This document shows positions 8,071 to 18,244 of a stretch of 64,000 bases of DNA, piece by piece; positions within the stretch are counted from its first letter, which is position 1; each line of letters begins with the position of its first letter. The stretch is taken from positions 1-64,000 of the forward strand of contig JAZQNP010000040.1 of NCBI GenBank assembly GCA_045627405.1, read 5' to 3'. The position numbers and the translations under genes are program-made. This DNA is from Firm-04 sp045627405 (GTDB lineage Bacteria; Bacillota; Clostridia; Oscillospirales; Ruminococcaceae). The notes under the pieces were generated by a model, which saw only the letters and a list, made by a program, of their open reading frames with translations, did no database searches and was not told the origin of the DNA.

Positions 8071-9363
8071 ATGGCTGAACCGGAAATGCTTCGGTATTGG
8101 GTGTGGCTGTCGATGGTGTTCGGAGCCGGCAGCATCAGAGTGAAGGAATGTTTGGAGCATTTTGATACGCCGCAGGAAATCTATGAGGCTCTGAAAGCCG
8201 GCAGGATTCCGCGTGTTCCGCCGCAGGTGCAAAAGCAGGTTGACTGCTGCACGCTGACGCAGGCAGATCAGATTGTCCACTTCTGCCGCAGCAATCAGAT
8301 TTCTCTGCTGACACAGGAGGATCCGGAATATCCGCAGATTCTCAATACAATCGACGCCCCGCCTTTTCTGCTGACTGCACGCGGGAATCTTGATCTGCTC
8401 AATCAGCCGCTGACGCTGACGGTCGTCGGCACGCGGCGTCCGTCACCGTATTCGGAGGCTGTGACCCGCGCGATGGTGACAGAGGTGTGCGAAAACGGTT
8501 TTGTGATTGTCAGCGGCTTTGCAAAGGGCATTGGTTCCGTCGCACATTCGGTCGCGCTCAAAGCCGGCGGATCCACTGTCGCTGTGCTTGGCTGCGGCAT
8601 CAATGTCGATTATCCGAAAGAAAACGGCAGGCTGCGTGAAGAGATGCTGACAAGCGGAAGGGGATTGTTCCTCTCCGAATATCTCCCCGGTACACAGCCT
8701 TTTCCTGCCAATTTCCCGAAGCGGAACCGCATTCTCAGCGGTCTTTCCAATGCCACTGCTGTGATGGAAGCGGCTGCGCGGAGCGGTTCTCTCGTGACAG
8801 CCGACTGTGCGATTGATCAGGGCAGATATGTCCTCTGTGTGCCGCCTGCCGATCTGTTTGATCCGCGGTATGCCGGTGTCATTCCGCTGCTGCGTGACGG
8901 TGCCTTTCCGCTGATGAGTCCCGGCGATCTGATGATGACGTATTATGAACGCTTCCCGCAGTACCTGACGCTTGACAGTTTACTGCCGGTCAAAGAATCC
9001 AAACGGCGGGGTCTTGTGCCGGAAGAAGCGGCGGCTGTCCCGAAAAAACAGGAGAAGCCCGCTCAGGACGCTGCGAAGAAACAACAATCGCAACAATCGC
9101 AGAACAGCCCTAAAACAGATCCGGAAACCGGCCTGCCGACAGAAGCACCGGGAGCCGGACTGCCCCCGCGCACCGATCTGCCGGACTCGGAAGAAGGTGC
9201 GCTGATTGTCACTTATCTGCGGGAGCACGGCGGCGCGGATGCCGACACCCTCGCAGAAGAGCTGGATATGGATTTGTCCCTGCTGCTCAGCACACTGACG
9301 CTGCTGGAACTGGATAACTTTGTATTCTCGCTCTTTGGCAAGCAGTTTTATCCCGTGGAATAA
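8071..9363 (+). CDS. dprA: DNA processing protein DprA
   Basis: Loads RecA on incoming single-stranded DNA during transformation. 430 residues: an N-terminal SAM-like region (1-95), the Rossmann core with VVGTRRPSPYSE (118-128), SGFAKGIGSVAH (148-159) and FPKRNRILSGLS, a low-complexity Lys/Gln/Ser-rich linker (about 315-360), and a C-terminal winged-helix domain. The core glycine-rich motif is usually SGxAxGID; here the Asp is Gly (position 155), a departure noted under findings. Followed by topA and trmFO, the usual Firmicutes order. No other competence gene is in view. Confidence 0.93.
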   Translation: MAEPEMLRYWVWLSMVFGAGSIRVKECLEHFDTPQEIYEALKAGRIPRVPPQVQKQVDCCTLTQADQIVHFCRSNQISLLTQEDPEYPQILNTIDAPPFLLTARGNLDLLNQPLTLTVVGTRRPSPYSEAVTRAMVTEVCENGFVIVSGFAKGIGSVAHSVALKAGGSTVAVLGCGINVDYPKENGRLREEMLTSGRGLFLSEYLPGTQPFPANFPKRNRILSGLSNATAVMEAAARSGSLVTADCAIDQGRYVLCVPPADLFDPRYAGVIPLLRDGAFPLMSPGDLMMTYYERFPQYLTLDSLLPVKESKRRGLVPEEAAAVPKKQEKPAQDAAKKQQSQQSQNSPKTDPETGLPTEAPGAGLPPRTDLPDSEEGALIVTYLREHGGADADTLAEELDMDLSLLLSTLTLLELDNFVFSLFGKQFYPVE

Positions 9364-9408
9364 ACCGGAATGCTCCGGAAACAATATTCTCCATGAAAGG
9401 AAATCTAC

Positions 9409-11490
9409 ATGTCTGAACTCGTAATTGTGGAGTCGCCTGCAAAGGCAAAAACGATACAGAAATATCTCGGTAAGGGCTTTGAGGTCATTGCTTCGATGGG
9501 GCATGTCCGTGACCTGCCGAAATCAAAGCTCAGTGTCGATATTGAGCATGATTTTACCCCGACCTACATCGACATGAAGGGGAAAGAGGATGTCATCCGT
9601 GACCTGAAAGCCCATGCGAAAAGGGCATCGCGCGTCTGGCTCGCAACGGACCCTGACCGCGAGGGAGAAGCCATTTCATGGCATCTGGCGCAGCTGCTGG
9701 GTCTGGACATCAGTGAGAACAACCGCGTGGAATTCAATGAAATCACGAAAACAGGCGTGCAGAACGGAATGTCGAATCCCCACCGCATTGACCTTGATCT
9801 GGTCAATGCACAGCAGGCAAGACGCATTCTTGACCGCATCGTCGGCTATCAGCTCAGCCCGTTTCTCTGGCGCAAAATCCGCAGAGGTCTTTCTGCGGGC
9901 AGAGTGCAGTCGGTGGCAGTGCGTCTGGTCGTTGACCGCGAAAATGAAATCCGTGCATTTCAGCCGCGTGAATACTGGTCTGTCGATGCAAAGCTGACCG
10001 CCAAATCTTCGCGCAAGGTCTTTTCTGCGCATCTGGTTGAGGTCGGCGGCAAGAAAGCAGAGCTTGCAACCGGTGCAGATGCCGCTGCGGTTCTGAAATC
10101 GCTGGAAAATGCCGAGTATCTTGTCAAAACTGTCAAGAAGCGTGTGACTGCCCGTCAGCCTGCTCCGCCGTTCATTACCTCAACCTTGCAGCAGGAGGCT
10201 TCCCGCAGGATGGGCTTCCAGGCAAGACGCACCATGAAAGCTGCACAGGAACTTTACGAAGGCGTGGAGGTGCCGCAGCTCGGTGCCGTCGGTTTGATTA
10301 CCTATATGCGTACTGACAGCCTGCGTGTCTCCGATGAGGCAAAAGCCGCTGCCGCAGAGTATATCCGCGAGACTTACGGAAAGCAGTATCTGCCGCAGAC
10401 ACCGCGCAATTTCAAAACAAAGAAAAATGCACAGGATGCGCATGAGGCGATTCGTCCGACGATGCCGGATCTGACGCCCGATCAAGTGAAATCCAGCCTG
10501 ACACCCGATCAGTATAAGCTCTATAAGCTGATCTGGGAGCGGTTTATTGCCTCGCAGATGGCAAATTGTCAGCTTGATACGGCATCGGTTGACATTACGG
10601 CAAATGACTGCCTTTTCCGTGCGTCGGGTTACAGTGTGAAGTTTGACGGCTTTACAAAGCTCTATGAGGAAGCGAAGGACGGCGCGCAGAACGATGAGGA
10701 CAACAAGGAGCTGCCGCCGCTGACAGAGGGCGATGCACTCAAACTGAAATCGCTCGACGGCAATCAGCATTTTACGCAGCCGCCTTCCCGCTATACCGAA
10801 GCAACGCTCATCAAGGCACTCGAAGAAAACGGTATCGGCAGACCGAGTACCTACGCCGCAACCGTCAGCACCATTCTCTCGCGCATGTATGTCGAGCGCG
10901 ACGGCAAGCAGCTTCGTCCGACGTCGCTCGGTGAGGTCACAACACAGCTCATGAAGGAGCAGTTCCGCAATATCGTCGATGTGAAATTTACCGCCGAGAT
11001 GGAAAGCGATCTGGACGGCGTGGAGCAGGGTAGGACCGACTGGGTTGAGTGTCTGCGCGATTTCTACGATGACTTTGAGAAAACGCTCAGCGAGGCGGAA
11101 CAGGCGATGGACGGCAAGCGTCTGCGCGTGCCGGACGAAGAGACCGATGAGGTCTGTGAGGTGTGCGGCAAGCCGATGGTCATTAAAATCGGCAGATTCG
11201 GCAAATTCCTTGCCTGCTCCGGCTTCCCGGAGTGCCGCAATACCAAGAAGATTGTCACGCCGACCAAGGGCTTCTGCCCGATCTGCGGCAAGAAGATCAT
11301 TCTGAAAAAATCGAAGAAGGGCCGCAGCTTCTACGGATGCGAGGGATACCCTGAGTGCAACTTCATGACTTGGAGTACGCCGGTTGAGGACCGCTGCCCC
11401 AAGTGCGGCAATACCATGTTCAAGAAAGGCGGCCGCTCCGGCAAGCTGATCTGCGAAAAGCCGGACTGCGGGTTCGAGCGTCCGATATGA
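9409..11490 (+). CDS. topA: DNA topoisomerase I (type IA)
   Basis: Relaxes negative supercoils through a 5'-phosphotyrosine intermediate. 693 residues. TOPRIM domain at the N-terminus (IVESPAKAKTI, then DPDREGEAI for metal binding), catalytic core with GLITYMRTDS giving active-site Tyr299, and three C-terminal zinc ribbons: CEVCG...CSGFPEC, CPICG...CEGYPEC and CPKCG...CEKPDC. All cysteine pairs are intact. An AAGGAAAT ribosome site precedes ATG 9409. The stop overlaps the trmFO start (ATGA), so the two are translationally coupled. Confidence 0.97.
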   Translation: MSELVIVESPAKAKTIQKYLGKGFEVIASMGHVRDLPKSKLSVDIEHDFTPTYIDMKGKEDVIRDLKAHAKRASRVWLATDPDREGEAISWHLAQLLGLDISENNRVEFNEITKTGVQNGMSNPHRIDLDLVNAQQARRILDRIVGYQLSPFLWRKIRRGLSAGRVQSVAVRLVVDRENEIRAFQPREYWSVDAKLTAKSSRKVFSAHLVEVGGKKAELATGADAAAVLKSLENAEYLVKTVKKRVTARQPAPPFITSTLQQEASRRMGFQARRTMKAAQELYEGVEVPQLGAVGLITYMRTDSLRVSDEAKAAAAEYIRETYGKQYLPQTPRNFKTKKNAQDAHEAIRPTMPDLTPDQVKSSLTPDQYKLYKLIWERFIASQMANCQLDTASVDITANDCLFRASGYSVKFDGFTKLYEEAKDGAQNDEDNKELPPLTEGDALKLKSLDGNQHFTQPPSRYTEATLIKALEENGIGRPSTYAATVSTILSRMYVERDGKQLRPTSLGEVTTQLMKEQFRNIVDVKFTAEMESDLDGVEQGRTDWVECLRDFYDDFEKTLSEAEQAMDGKRLRVPDEETDEVCEVCGKPMVIKIGRFGKFLACSGFPECRNTKKIVTPTKGFCPICGKKIILKKSKKGRSFYGCEGYPECNFMTWSTPVEDRCPKCGNTMFKKGGRSGKLICEKPDCGFERPI

Positions 11491-12836
11491 GGGAAGCGGT
11501 ACATGTCATCGGTGCCGGTCTTGCCGGATGTGAGGCAGCTTTTGCTGTCGCGCAGGCTGGCATTCCGGTGCTGCTGCACGAGATGAAGCCGAAGAAATTT
11601 TCTCCGGCACATCACTCTCCTGATTTTGCCGAGCTGGTCTGTTCCAATTCGCTCAAAGCGGCACGGATTGACTCTGCTGCCGGTCTGCTCAAAGAGGAAA
11701 TGCGGCGGCTGGGTTCGCTGCTGATTCCGTGCGCAGAGGCTCGCGCTGTTGATGCAGGCGGCGCACTGGCTGTCGATCGGGAAAAATTTGCAGCGGCGGT
11801 GACACAGAAGATCCGCTCGCATCCGCAGATTACGGTCATTGAGGAGGAGGTCTCCGAAATCCCTGACGGCAATGTGATCATTGCGACAGGTCCGCTGACT
11901 TCTGATGCGCTGCATGAACCGATCTCCGCTCTGACCGGAAAATCTCTGTATTTCTACGACGCGGCTGCGCCGATTGTCACCGGCGAAAGCATTTCCATGG
12001 AACGCGCATTCTATGCCTCACGTTATGGCAAGGGCGGTGCGGAGGATTATCTTAACTGTCCGATGGAAAGGGAGGAGTATCTCGCGTTCTATGATGCGCT
12101 GATTCATGCGGAAACTGCGCAGCTTCATGCGTTTGAACAGGAGGAGCTGCGCGTTTATGAGGGCTGCATGCCTGTTGAAGTGCTGGCAAAACGCGGTGAG
12201 GATGCGATTCGCTACGGCATGATGAAGCCTGTCGGATTGACCGATCCGCATACCGGTAAGCGGCCGTATGCGGCGGTGCAGCTCAGACGTGAAAACAGCG
12301 AGGGGACAATGTGGAATCTCGTCGGATTCCAGACAAACCTCAAATGGGGCGAGCAGAAACGCGTCTTTTCGATGATTCCCGGGCTGGAACATGCGGAATT
12401 TGTCCGCTACGGCGTCATGCACCGCAACAGCTTCCTCGATTCCCCGAAGCTCCTCGACCAAACCTATGCGCTGAAAAATGAACCGCGTATCCGGTTTGCC
12501 GGACAGATGACCGGCGTTGAGGGCTATATGGAATCTGCCGGCAGCGGCATCCTTGCAGGACAAAATACCGTGCGTGCGATGCGCGGCGAAGCACCGCTGA
12601 TTCTTCCGCGTGAGACCATGCTCGGTGCGCTGACGGCGTATATCACCGACCCCTATCAGGAGCATTTGCAGCCGATGGGTGCGAATATGGGGATCCTGCC
12701 GCTGCTCTCTGAGAAATTCCGGGGTAAGGACGGCAAACAGCGAAAGTATCAGGCGTATGCGGACAGAGCCCTTGCGGCACTCGATGCGATGCTGCAATCC
12801 GAAAAGAACCAATCACAGCCTTTCATCCCCCTATGA
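11487..12836 (+). CDS. trmFO: Methylenetetrahydrofolate-tRNA-(uracil-5-)-methyltransferase (FADH2-oxidising)
   Basis: Makes 5-methyluridine at position 54 of tRNA from methylene-tetrahydrofolate and FADH2. 449 residues, normal for TrmFO. GAGLAGCEAA near residues 9-18 is the FAD-binding glycine loop, followed by the family segment CSNSLKA with its conserved cysteine near residue 52, MERAFYASRYGKGGAEDYLNCP, and C-terminal GQMTGVEGYMESAGSGILAG. The start ATG 11487 overlaps the topA stop by four bases; an earlier in-frame ATG inside topA would add non-homologous sequence. Confidence 0.96.
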   Translation: MREAVHVIGAGLAGCEAAFAVAQAGIPVLLHEMKPKKFSPAHHSPDFAELVCSNSLKAARIDSAAGLLKEEMRRLGSLLIPCAEARAVDAGGALAVDREKFAAAVTQKIRSHPQITVIEEEVSEIPDGNVIIATGPLTSDALHEPISALTGKSLYFYDAAAPIVTGESISMERAFYASRYGKGGAEDYLNCPMEREEYLAFYDALIHAETAQLHAFEQEELRVYEGCMPVEVLAKRGEDAIRYGMMKPVGLTDPHTGKRPYAAVQLRRENSEGTMWNLVGFQTNLKWGEQKRVFSMIPGLEHAEFVRYGVMHRNSFLDSPKLLDQTYALKNEPRIRFAGQMTGVEGYMESAGSGILAGQNTVRAMRGEAPLILPRETMLGALTAYITDPYQEHLQPMGANMGILPLLSEKFRGKDGKQRKYQAYADRALAALDAMLQSEKNQSQPFIPL

Positions 12837-12862
12837 CAATACCGATGAAATGAGGTATGATT

Positions 12863-13894
12863 ATGCGCATTTTATTAGACGCGATGGGCGGCGATCTTGC
12901 GCCCAAGGAACCGCTGGAAGGTGCGGCAAGAGCGGTTGCAGAGCTGGGTGTGGAGGTCACACTCTGCGGTGATGAGGAAAAGATCAGAGCTGCTGCTGCC
13001 GAACATCATATCGCACTTGACGGCATCTCCATTCTGCACACTTCCGAGGTGATCACCATGGAGGATCAGCCGACGGATGTGGTGAAATCCAAGAAAAACT
13101 GCTCGATGGCACTCGGTTTGCAGGCTCTTGCCGACGGAAACGGCGATGCGTTCGTCTCTGCGGGCAATTCCGGCGCGCTGCTTGTCGGTGCGACCATGAT
13201 TCCGCGCAGAATCAAGGGCATCAAGCGTGCTGCAATGGCTCCGATTCTGCCGACCGCAACCGGTCATGCGATGCTACTTGACGGCGGTGCCAATACCGAA
13301 TGCCGCCCCGAAATGCTGACGCAGTTCGGCATCATGGGCAGCATTTATATGGAAAAGGTCATGGGTATCGCTTCGCCGCGTGTCGCGCTGATCAACAACG
13401 GCAGCGAGGAATGTAAGGGCAGAGATCTCGAAATTGAAACCTATGCGATGTTGTGCGACGAACGCGAAAACGGCATCAACTTTACCGGCAATATCGAGGC
13501 GCGTGAGATTCCGTCCGGCGATGCAGAGGTGCTTGTCACTGACGGCTTCACCGGCAATATTGTGCTGAAACTGTACGAGGGTCTTGCAAAATTCTTTGCC
13601 GGAAAAATGAAGGATCTGTTCAGCGGTGCCGGCAAGATCGGCGGGCTGTTTGTTGCAGATAAGCTCATGGCACTCAAAGATTCCTTTGATTACAAGAAGG
13701 TCGGCGGTGCCGTGCTGCTCGGTATCGCAAAGCCCGTCATCAAGGCACACGGCAGCTCCAACGGTGAGGCATTCTTCCATGCGATCCGTCAGGCGAAAAA
13801 CTGCGTGGACGGTCATGTGTGCGAGACCATCACCGATGCACTCGCCGCACGCAAGAGCCGGGAGAAGTCGGATTCTGCCAGCGAAGAAGCATAA
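12863..13894 (+). CDS. plsX: Phosphate acyltransferase PlsX
   Basis: Converts acyl-ACP to acyl-phosphate for phospholipid synthesis at the membrane. 343 residues with the family start ILLDAMGGDLAPKEPLEGA, then FVSAGNSGALLVGA and KGIKRAAMAPILP, and C-terminal GGAVLLGIAKPVIKAHG. The in-frame ATG 12857 overlaps the GAGGT site, so ATG 12863 (6-base spacing) is preferred. Precedes rnc, as in many Firmicutes, but acpP, which often lies between them, is absent here. Confidence 0.96.
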   Translation: MRILLDAMGGDLAPKEPLEGAARAVAELGVEVTLCGDEEKIRAAAAEHHIALDGISILHTSEVITMEDQPTDVVKSKKNCSMALGLQALADGNGDAFVSAGNSGALLVGATMIPRRIKGIKRAAMAPILPTATGHAMLLDGGANTECRPEMLTQFGIMGSIYMEKVMGIASPRVALINNGSEECKGRDLEIETYAMLCDERENGINFTGNIEAREIPSGDAEVLVTDGFTGNIVLKLYEGLAKFFAGKMKDLFSGAGKIGGLFVADKLMALKDSFDYKKVGGAVLLGIAKPVIKAHGSSNGEAFFHAIRQAKNCVDGHVCETITDALAARKSREKSDSASEEA

Positions 13895-13916
13895 TCTATC
13901 TCAGGAGGCAGAAAGT

Positions 13917-14603
13917 ATGGAAGCAAAACCGCAGTCTCTGCTGGAACAGCGCATTGGCTATCATTTTAAGGACAGCGCGCTGCTCACGGAGGCACTTTGC
14001 CATTCCTCTTATGCAAATGAAAAACGCGGTTCACTGCGCTGCAATGAACGGCTTGAATTTCTCGGTGACAGCGTGCTTTCCATCGTTGTTTCCGACCATC
14101 TCTTCCGCAACTGTGATCTGCCGGAGGGGGAACTGACAAAAATGCGCGCTGCACTGGTCTGTGAGCAATCACTGTTTCATTGGGCGCAGGAGATCGGACT
14201 TGGGGATTATCTGCTGCTGGGCCACGGCGAATCGCAGACAGGCGGCAGAGAGCGTCCTTCTGTGCTTTCCGATGCCTTTGAAGCGGTCATTGCAGCGATG
14301 TTTTTAGACGGCGGCATGGAGGCGGTCACACCGTATATCCTGAGCTTTCTGCCGAAGAAATTTGACCGGAAGGCAGAGGCGTTTCACGACTATAAAACGG
14401 TCTTGCAGGAGGTCATCCAGCAAAATCCGGAAGAGCGTGTGGAATATGTGCTTGCCGGTGAAGAGGGTCCCGATCACGCAAAGACCTTCACAGTCGAGGT
14501 GCGGCTCAATTCCAATGTGATCGGCACCGGAAAAGGCAGATCCAAGAAACTTGCAGAGCAAGCGGCTGCCAAGGAAGCCCTGACACTGATGGGCGAGATC
14601 TGA
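13917..14603 (+). CDS. rnc: Ribonuclease III
   Basis: Cleaves double-stranded RNA in rRNA and mRNA maturation. 228 residues. The RNase III signature NERLEFLGDSVL (43-54) carries the metal-binding Glu and Asp, and DAFEAVIAAMFLDGG supplies the second acidic cluster. A double-stranded RNA binding domain fills about 155-225 (DYKTVLQEVIQ, GKGRSKKLAEQAAAKEAL). ATG 13917 follows AGGAGG at 13902-13907. The 22-base gap from plsX and 36-base gap to smc suggest one operon. Confidence 0.97.
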   Translation: MEAKPQSLLEQRIGYHFKDSALLTEALCHSSYANEKRGSLRCNERLEFLGDSVLSIVVSDHLFRNCDLPEGELTKMRAALVCEQSLFHWAQEIGLGDYLLLGHGESQTGGRERPSVLSDAFEAVIAAMFLDGGMEAVTPYILSFLPKKFDRKAEAFHDYKTVLQEVIQQNPEERVEYVLAGEEGPDHAKTFTVEVRLNSNVIGTGKGRSKKLAEQAAAKEALTLMGEI

Positions 14604-14639
14604 CGATCGCTTGTTCAAAATTTGGAGAATCAATAAAAA

Positions 14640-17600
14640 ATGTACTTAAAATCACTGGAACTGCATGGTTTCAAATCATTTCCCGATAAGATCAGACTGA
14701 CCTTTGACGAAGGTCTGACCGCGGTTGTCGGTCCCAACGGCAGCGGCAAAAGCAATATCGGTGATGCAGTGCGCTGGGTACTCGGTGAACAGTCCACAAA
14801 GGAGCTGCGCGGAAAAAGCATGGAGGATGTCATCTTCTCCGGCACCAAAACCCGCAAGCAGATGGGCTTCGCGGCTGTGACGCTGACCATTGACAATGCC
14901 GATCACGCGCTGTCGGATCCGGAGCCGGAGGTCGCGGTCACACGGCGGCTCTACCGAAACGGTGACAGCGAATATCTGATCAACGGCAGAAATGTCAGAC
15001 TGAAAGACATCAATGAGCTGTTCATGGATACCGGTCTCGGCCGCGACGGCTATGCGATCATCGGACAGGGCAGAATCGCGGAGATTGTCGGTGCAAAATC
15101 AAACGAGCGGCGCGATATTTTCGAGGAGGCTGCCGGCGTATCCAAATTCCGTTATAAAAAACAAGAGGCGGAACGGCGTTTGCAGGCGGCACAGGACAAT
15201 CTGCTGCGTCTGACGGATATTGTCGCAGAGCTGGAATCGCGCATCGGTCCGCTCAAAACACAGGCTGCAAAAGCCGAAAAGTATCTGGTGCTTGCTGAGG
15301 AACGGCGGCTGCTGGAAGTGTCGGTTTGGGTTCACAGACTGCACGCGCTCAATGAACAGATGCAGGCACTCTCCGATACCTTTTTGCAGATCACTGCCGA
15401 ATATGAAAATTTGCAGAGCGATCTGCGCAGAGAAGAGGAAAAACAGGAGCTTGCGTATCAGGATATGCAGCAGGCGACTGTCGATATTGAGCGGCTGCAA
15501 GAGGAGATTGTTGCCGCAGAACAGGAAATTGCCGGTGTCACGGCGAAAATCGCTGTCTGTGAGAATGATATACAGCACAGCAATGAGAAAATCAGTGAAT
15601 TACAGGGACGGCAGGCGGAGCTGCGTGTTTCCGGCAGTGCGCGCGAGCAGATTCTGAATGAACAGGATGACTATATCCGCACGCTGTCTGAGCGGCTCGC
15701 TGCGCTGGACGCTGACATCGAAACACACGAGCAGGCTCTCTCTGCTCTGGCACAACGCGTTACGGCGCAGAGTGAAAGCTGCAATTCGCAGGATGCAGCA
15801 CTCCGGCAGCTTTATTTGCAGCAGAATGAGATGCAGGTGCGTGTGCAGGGGATTGTCCGTGACATCGCGGAAACGCAGGAAACCATCCGTCTTGCCGAGG
15901 CGGACGGCTCTTCGGTTGCGCAGCGGCTGAAAGACTACGCTGCACAGGAAGCCGAACTGCAAAAGAAACTGGGCAGCATCGAAAAATTGCAGCAGGAACA
16001 GCAAAACCGGCTCGACGGTTTCCGGCAGCTTGCGGGAATCCGTGAGCAGAAATACAAACAGGCAGCGGAAAAGCTCGCACAAATTGAGGATGCCGTGAAG
16101 CAGACACGTCAGAAGCAACAGCTTCTCCGCGATCTTGAACAGAGCATGGAGGGCTATGCCGGCAGCGTCCGGCAGGTGCTGCGTGTTGCCGGCAGCGGCA
16201 GACTCGGCGGCGTTTACGGCACCGTTGCACAGAATATCTCTGTCGAAGCGGAGTACGGCACCGCGATTGAGACGGCACTGGGTGCTGCGCTGCAAAATAT
16301 CATTGTCGAAAATGAAGAGGCAGCAAAACGCTGCATCCGCTATCTAAAAGAAACAAAGGGCGGCAGAGCCACATTTCTCCCGCTGACAACCATCGAGGGC
16401 AAACGCCTCAAAGAACGGCTTGACGACATGGAGGGCTTTGTTTCCCTCGCATGCGATCTCGTCCGTTTTGATGCGCGTTACCGCAATATCATGGAAAATC
16501 TGCTCGGCAGAATTGTCGTTGCAGAGGATATTGATGCTGCCACGCGGATTGCAAAACAGTTTTCGTATCGCTTCCGCATCGTGACGCTCGACGGTCAGAT
16601 TATTCATTCTGGCGGTTCGTTTACGGGCGGCTCGGCAGCACGTTCTGCCGGCGTCATTACAAGAACACATGAGATCGAAGAGGCGGCTGAAAAACTGAAA
16701 TCCCTTACTGCTGAGCAGGAGACACTGCTCGGAGAAACTGCAAAACGCAAGGCAGAATGGGCGAAAATTCTGACCGATCAGGAAGGCGCACAGGCAAAAA
16801 TTGCAGAATATCAGGAGCAGATGCGCGATGTGCAGCAGGAGCTTGCCGCACTGACTGCAAGAGCGGAATCCGATGCCGCATGGCAGGCAAATGAAGCAGA
16901 GCAGCGTCAGCGGTTGAACGATAAAATTGCGCAGCTGCGGGAAGATGAAAAATCTGCAAAGGTACAGCTCGACGCAATGGCAAAGAAGATTCATGATGCC
17001 GAGCAAATGCTGCATCTGGACTCCGTGGAGCAGACAAAGCTGCACAGTGAGCAGGAAATGCTCTCGCAGCAGATCTCTGATGAGAAGATCAGACAGGCGG
17101 CGCAGACAAAGGAGCTCGAAAGCGAACGCCGCCGCCGTATTACCATGGCGCAGTCCATGGAGCAGGCGGAGGAGCAGCTGACCGCTCTTGCGGACGGCAT
17201 TCGGCAGGAGCAGGCAAACATTGCTGCGAAAAAACGGGAAATTGAAGCTCTGATCACCGGACAGCAGACCCGCCGGAATGAAATCACGGACATGGGCAAA
17301 CGGCAGCAGCAGCTACGTCAGGAGCATGACCGGAAAGAGCAATATGCCCGTTTGCTGCGCGACGGCATCAATGAACTGCGTGACGCGAGCGAAAAACAGT
17401 CTGCCGAACGCACACGCGTAGAGGAACGGCAGACCAGAGTGCAGCAGGAAACAGATGACCTGATCTTCCGCTTGCAGGATTCTTATGAACTGACGCGGAC
17501 CGAAGCGGAAGCGCAGGCAGCCCCCATTGAGGACACCAAAGAGGCGGATGCGCAGCTTGCTTCTCTGAAAAATAAAATCCGTGCGCTCGGCACAGTCAAT

Positions 17601-18197
17601 GTGGCTGCGGTCGATGAGTACAAGGAAGTCTCGGAGCGTTATACGGATATGTCCGCTCAGATCAAGGATATTGAGGATGCAAAGAAAAAGCTGGAAGAGC
17701 TGATTGCACAGCTCACTTCGGATATGTGCGAGATCTTCTCCGATGCGTTCTCAAAAATCAACAAGTATTTCGGGGAGATCTTTGTCGATCTCTTCGGCGG
17801 CGGCAGTGCCTCGCTCGAACTGACCGATCCGGAGCATATTCTGGAATCCGGTATCGAAATCAGAGTCGCGCCTCCGGGTAAGGTCATCAAGAATCTGATT
17901 TCACTCTCCGGCGGTGAGCAGTCGTTCGTTGCAATCTGCATTTACTTTGCGATTCTGAAACTGCGTCCGGCACCGTTTTGTATTCTCGATGAGATTGATG
18001 CGGCACTCGATGAAGTCAATGTGCGCAAATATGCGCAGTATCTCAAACGCTTCCTCGGTGACAGCCAGTTTGTTGTGGTCACGCACCGCCGCAGTGCGAT
18101 GGATGAAGCCAATGTGCTGTACGGCGTGACCATGCAGGAGGACGGTGTTTCCCGTCTGCTGCGTCTTGACCAGAACGGCATGGCGGTTGCAGAGTGA
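14640..18197 (+). CDS. smc: Chromosome segregation protein SMC
   Basis: Condenses and organises the chromosome with ScpA and ScpB, neither of which is in view. 1185 residues, typical length. Walker A GPNGSGKSN at 31-39, long coiled coils (about 170-500 and 670-1000), a hinge of about 160 residues (505-667, with GGVYGTV and GGSFTGGS), signature LSGGEQ from residue 1089, and Walker B ILDEIDAALDE near 1115. No disruption seen. A GGAG at 14624 is rather far (12 bases) from ATG 14640. Sits in the conserved rnc-smc-ftsY order. Confidence 0.98.
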   Translation: MYLKSLELHGFKSFPDKIRLTFDEGLTAVVGPNGSGKSNIGDAVRWVLGEQSTKELRGKSMEDVIFSGTKTRKQMGFAAVTLTIDNADHALSDPEPEVAVTRRLYRNGDSEYLINGRNVRLKDINELFMDTGLGRDGYAIIGQGRIAEIVGAKSNERRDIFEEAAGVSKFRYKKQEAERRLQAAQDNLLRLTDIVAELESRIGPLKTQAAKAEKYLVLAEERRLLEVSVWVHRLHALNEQMQALSDTFLQITAEYENLQSDLRREEEKQELAYQDMQQATVDIERLQEEIVAAEQEIAGVTAKIAVCENDIQHSNEKISELQGRQAELRVSGSAREQILNEQDDYIRTLSERLAALDADIETHEQALSALAQRVTAQSESCNSQDAALRQLYLQQNEMQVRVQGIVRDIAETQETIRLAEADGSSVAQRLKDYAAQEAELQKKLGSIEKLQQEQQNRLDGFRQLAGIREQKYKQAAEKLAQIEDAVKQTRQKQQLLRDLEQSMEGYAGSVRQVLRVAGSGRLGGVYGTVAQNISVEAEYGTAIETALGAALQNIIVENEEAAKRCIRYLKETKGGRATFLPLTTIEGKRLKERLDDMEGFVSLACDLVRFDARYRNIMENLLGRIVVAEDIDAATRIAKQFSYRFRIVTLDGQIIHSGGSFTGGSAARSAGVITRTHEIEEAAEKLKSLTAEQETLLGETAKRKAEWAKILTDQEGAQAKIAEYQEQMRDVQQELAALTARAESDAAWQANEAEQRQRLNDKIAQLREDEKSAKVQLDAMAKKIHDAEQMLHLDSVEQTKLHSEQEMLSQQISDEKIRQAAQTKELESERRRRITMAQSMEQAEEQLTALADGIRQEQANIAAKKREIEALITGQQTRRNEITDMGKRQQQLRQEHDRKEQYARLLRDGINELRDASEKQSAERTRVEERQTRVQQETDDLIFRLQDSYELTRTEAEAQAAPIEDTKEADAQLASLKNKIRALGTVNVAAVDEYKEVSERYTDMSAQIKDIEDAKKKLEELIAQLTSDMCEIFSDAFSKINKYFGEIFVDLFGGGSASLELTDPEHILESGIEIRVAPPGKVIKNLISLSGGEQSFVAICIYFAILKLRPAPFCILDEIDAALDEVNVRKYAQYLKRFLGDSQFVVVTHRRSAMDEANVLYGVTMQEDGVSRLLRLDQNGMAVAE

Positions 18198-18244
18198 TGC
18201 CGTGCGGCATATTATCCTCTGAACATACCTGAAAGGAGCAGCCA

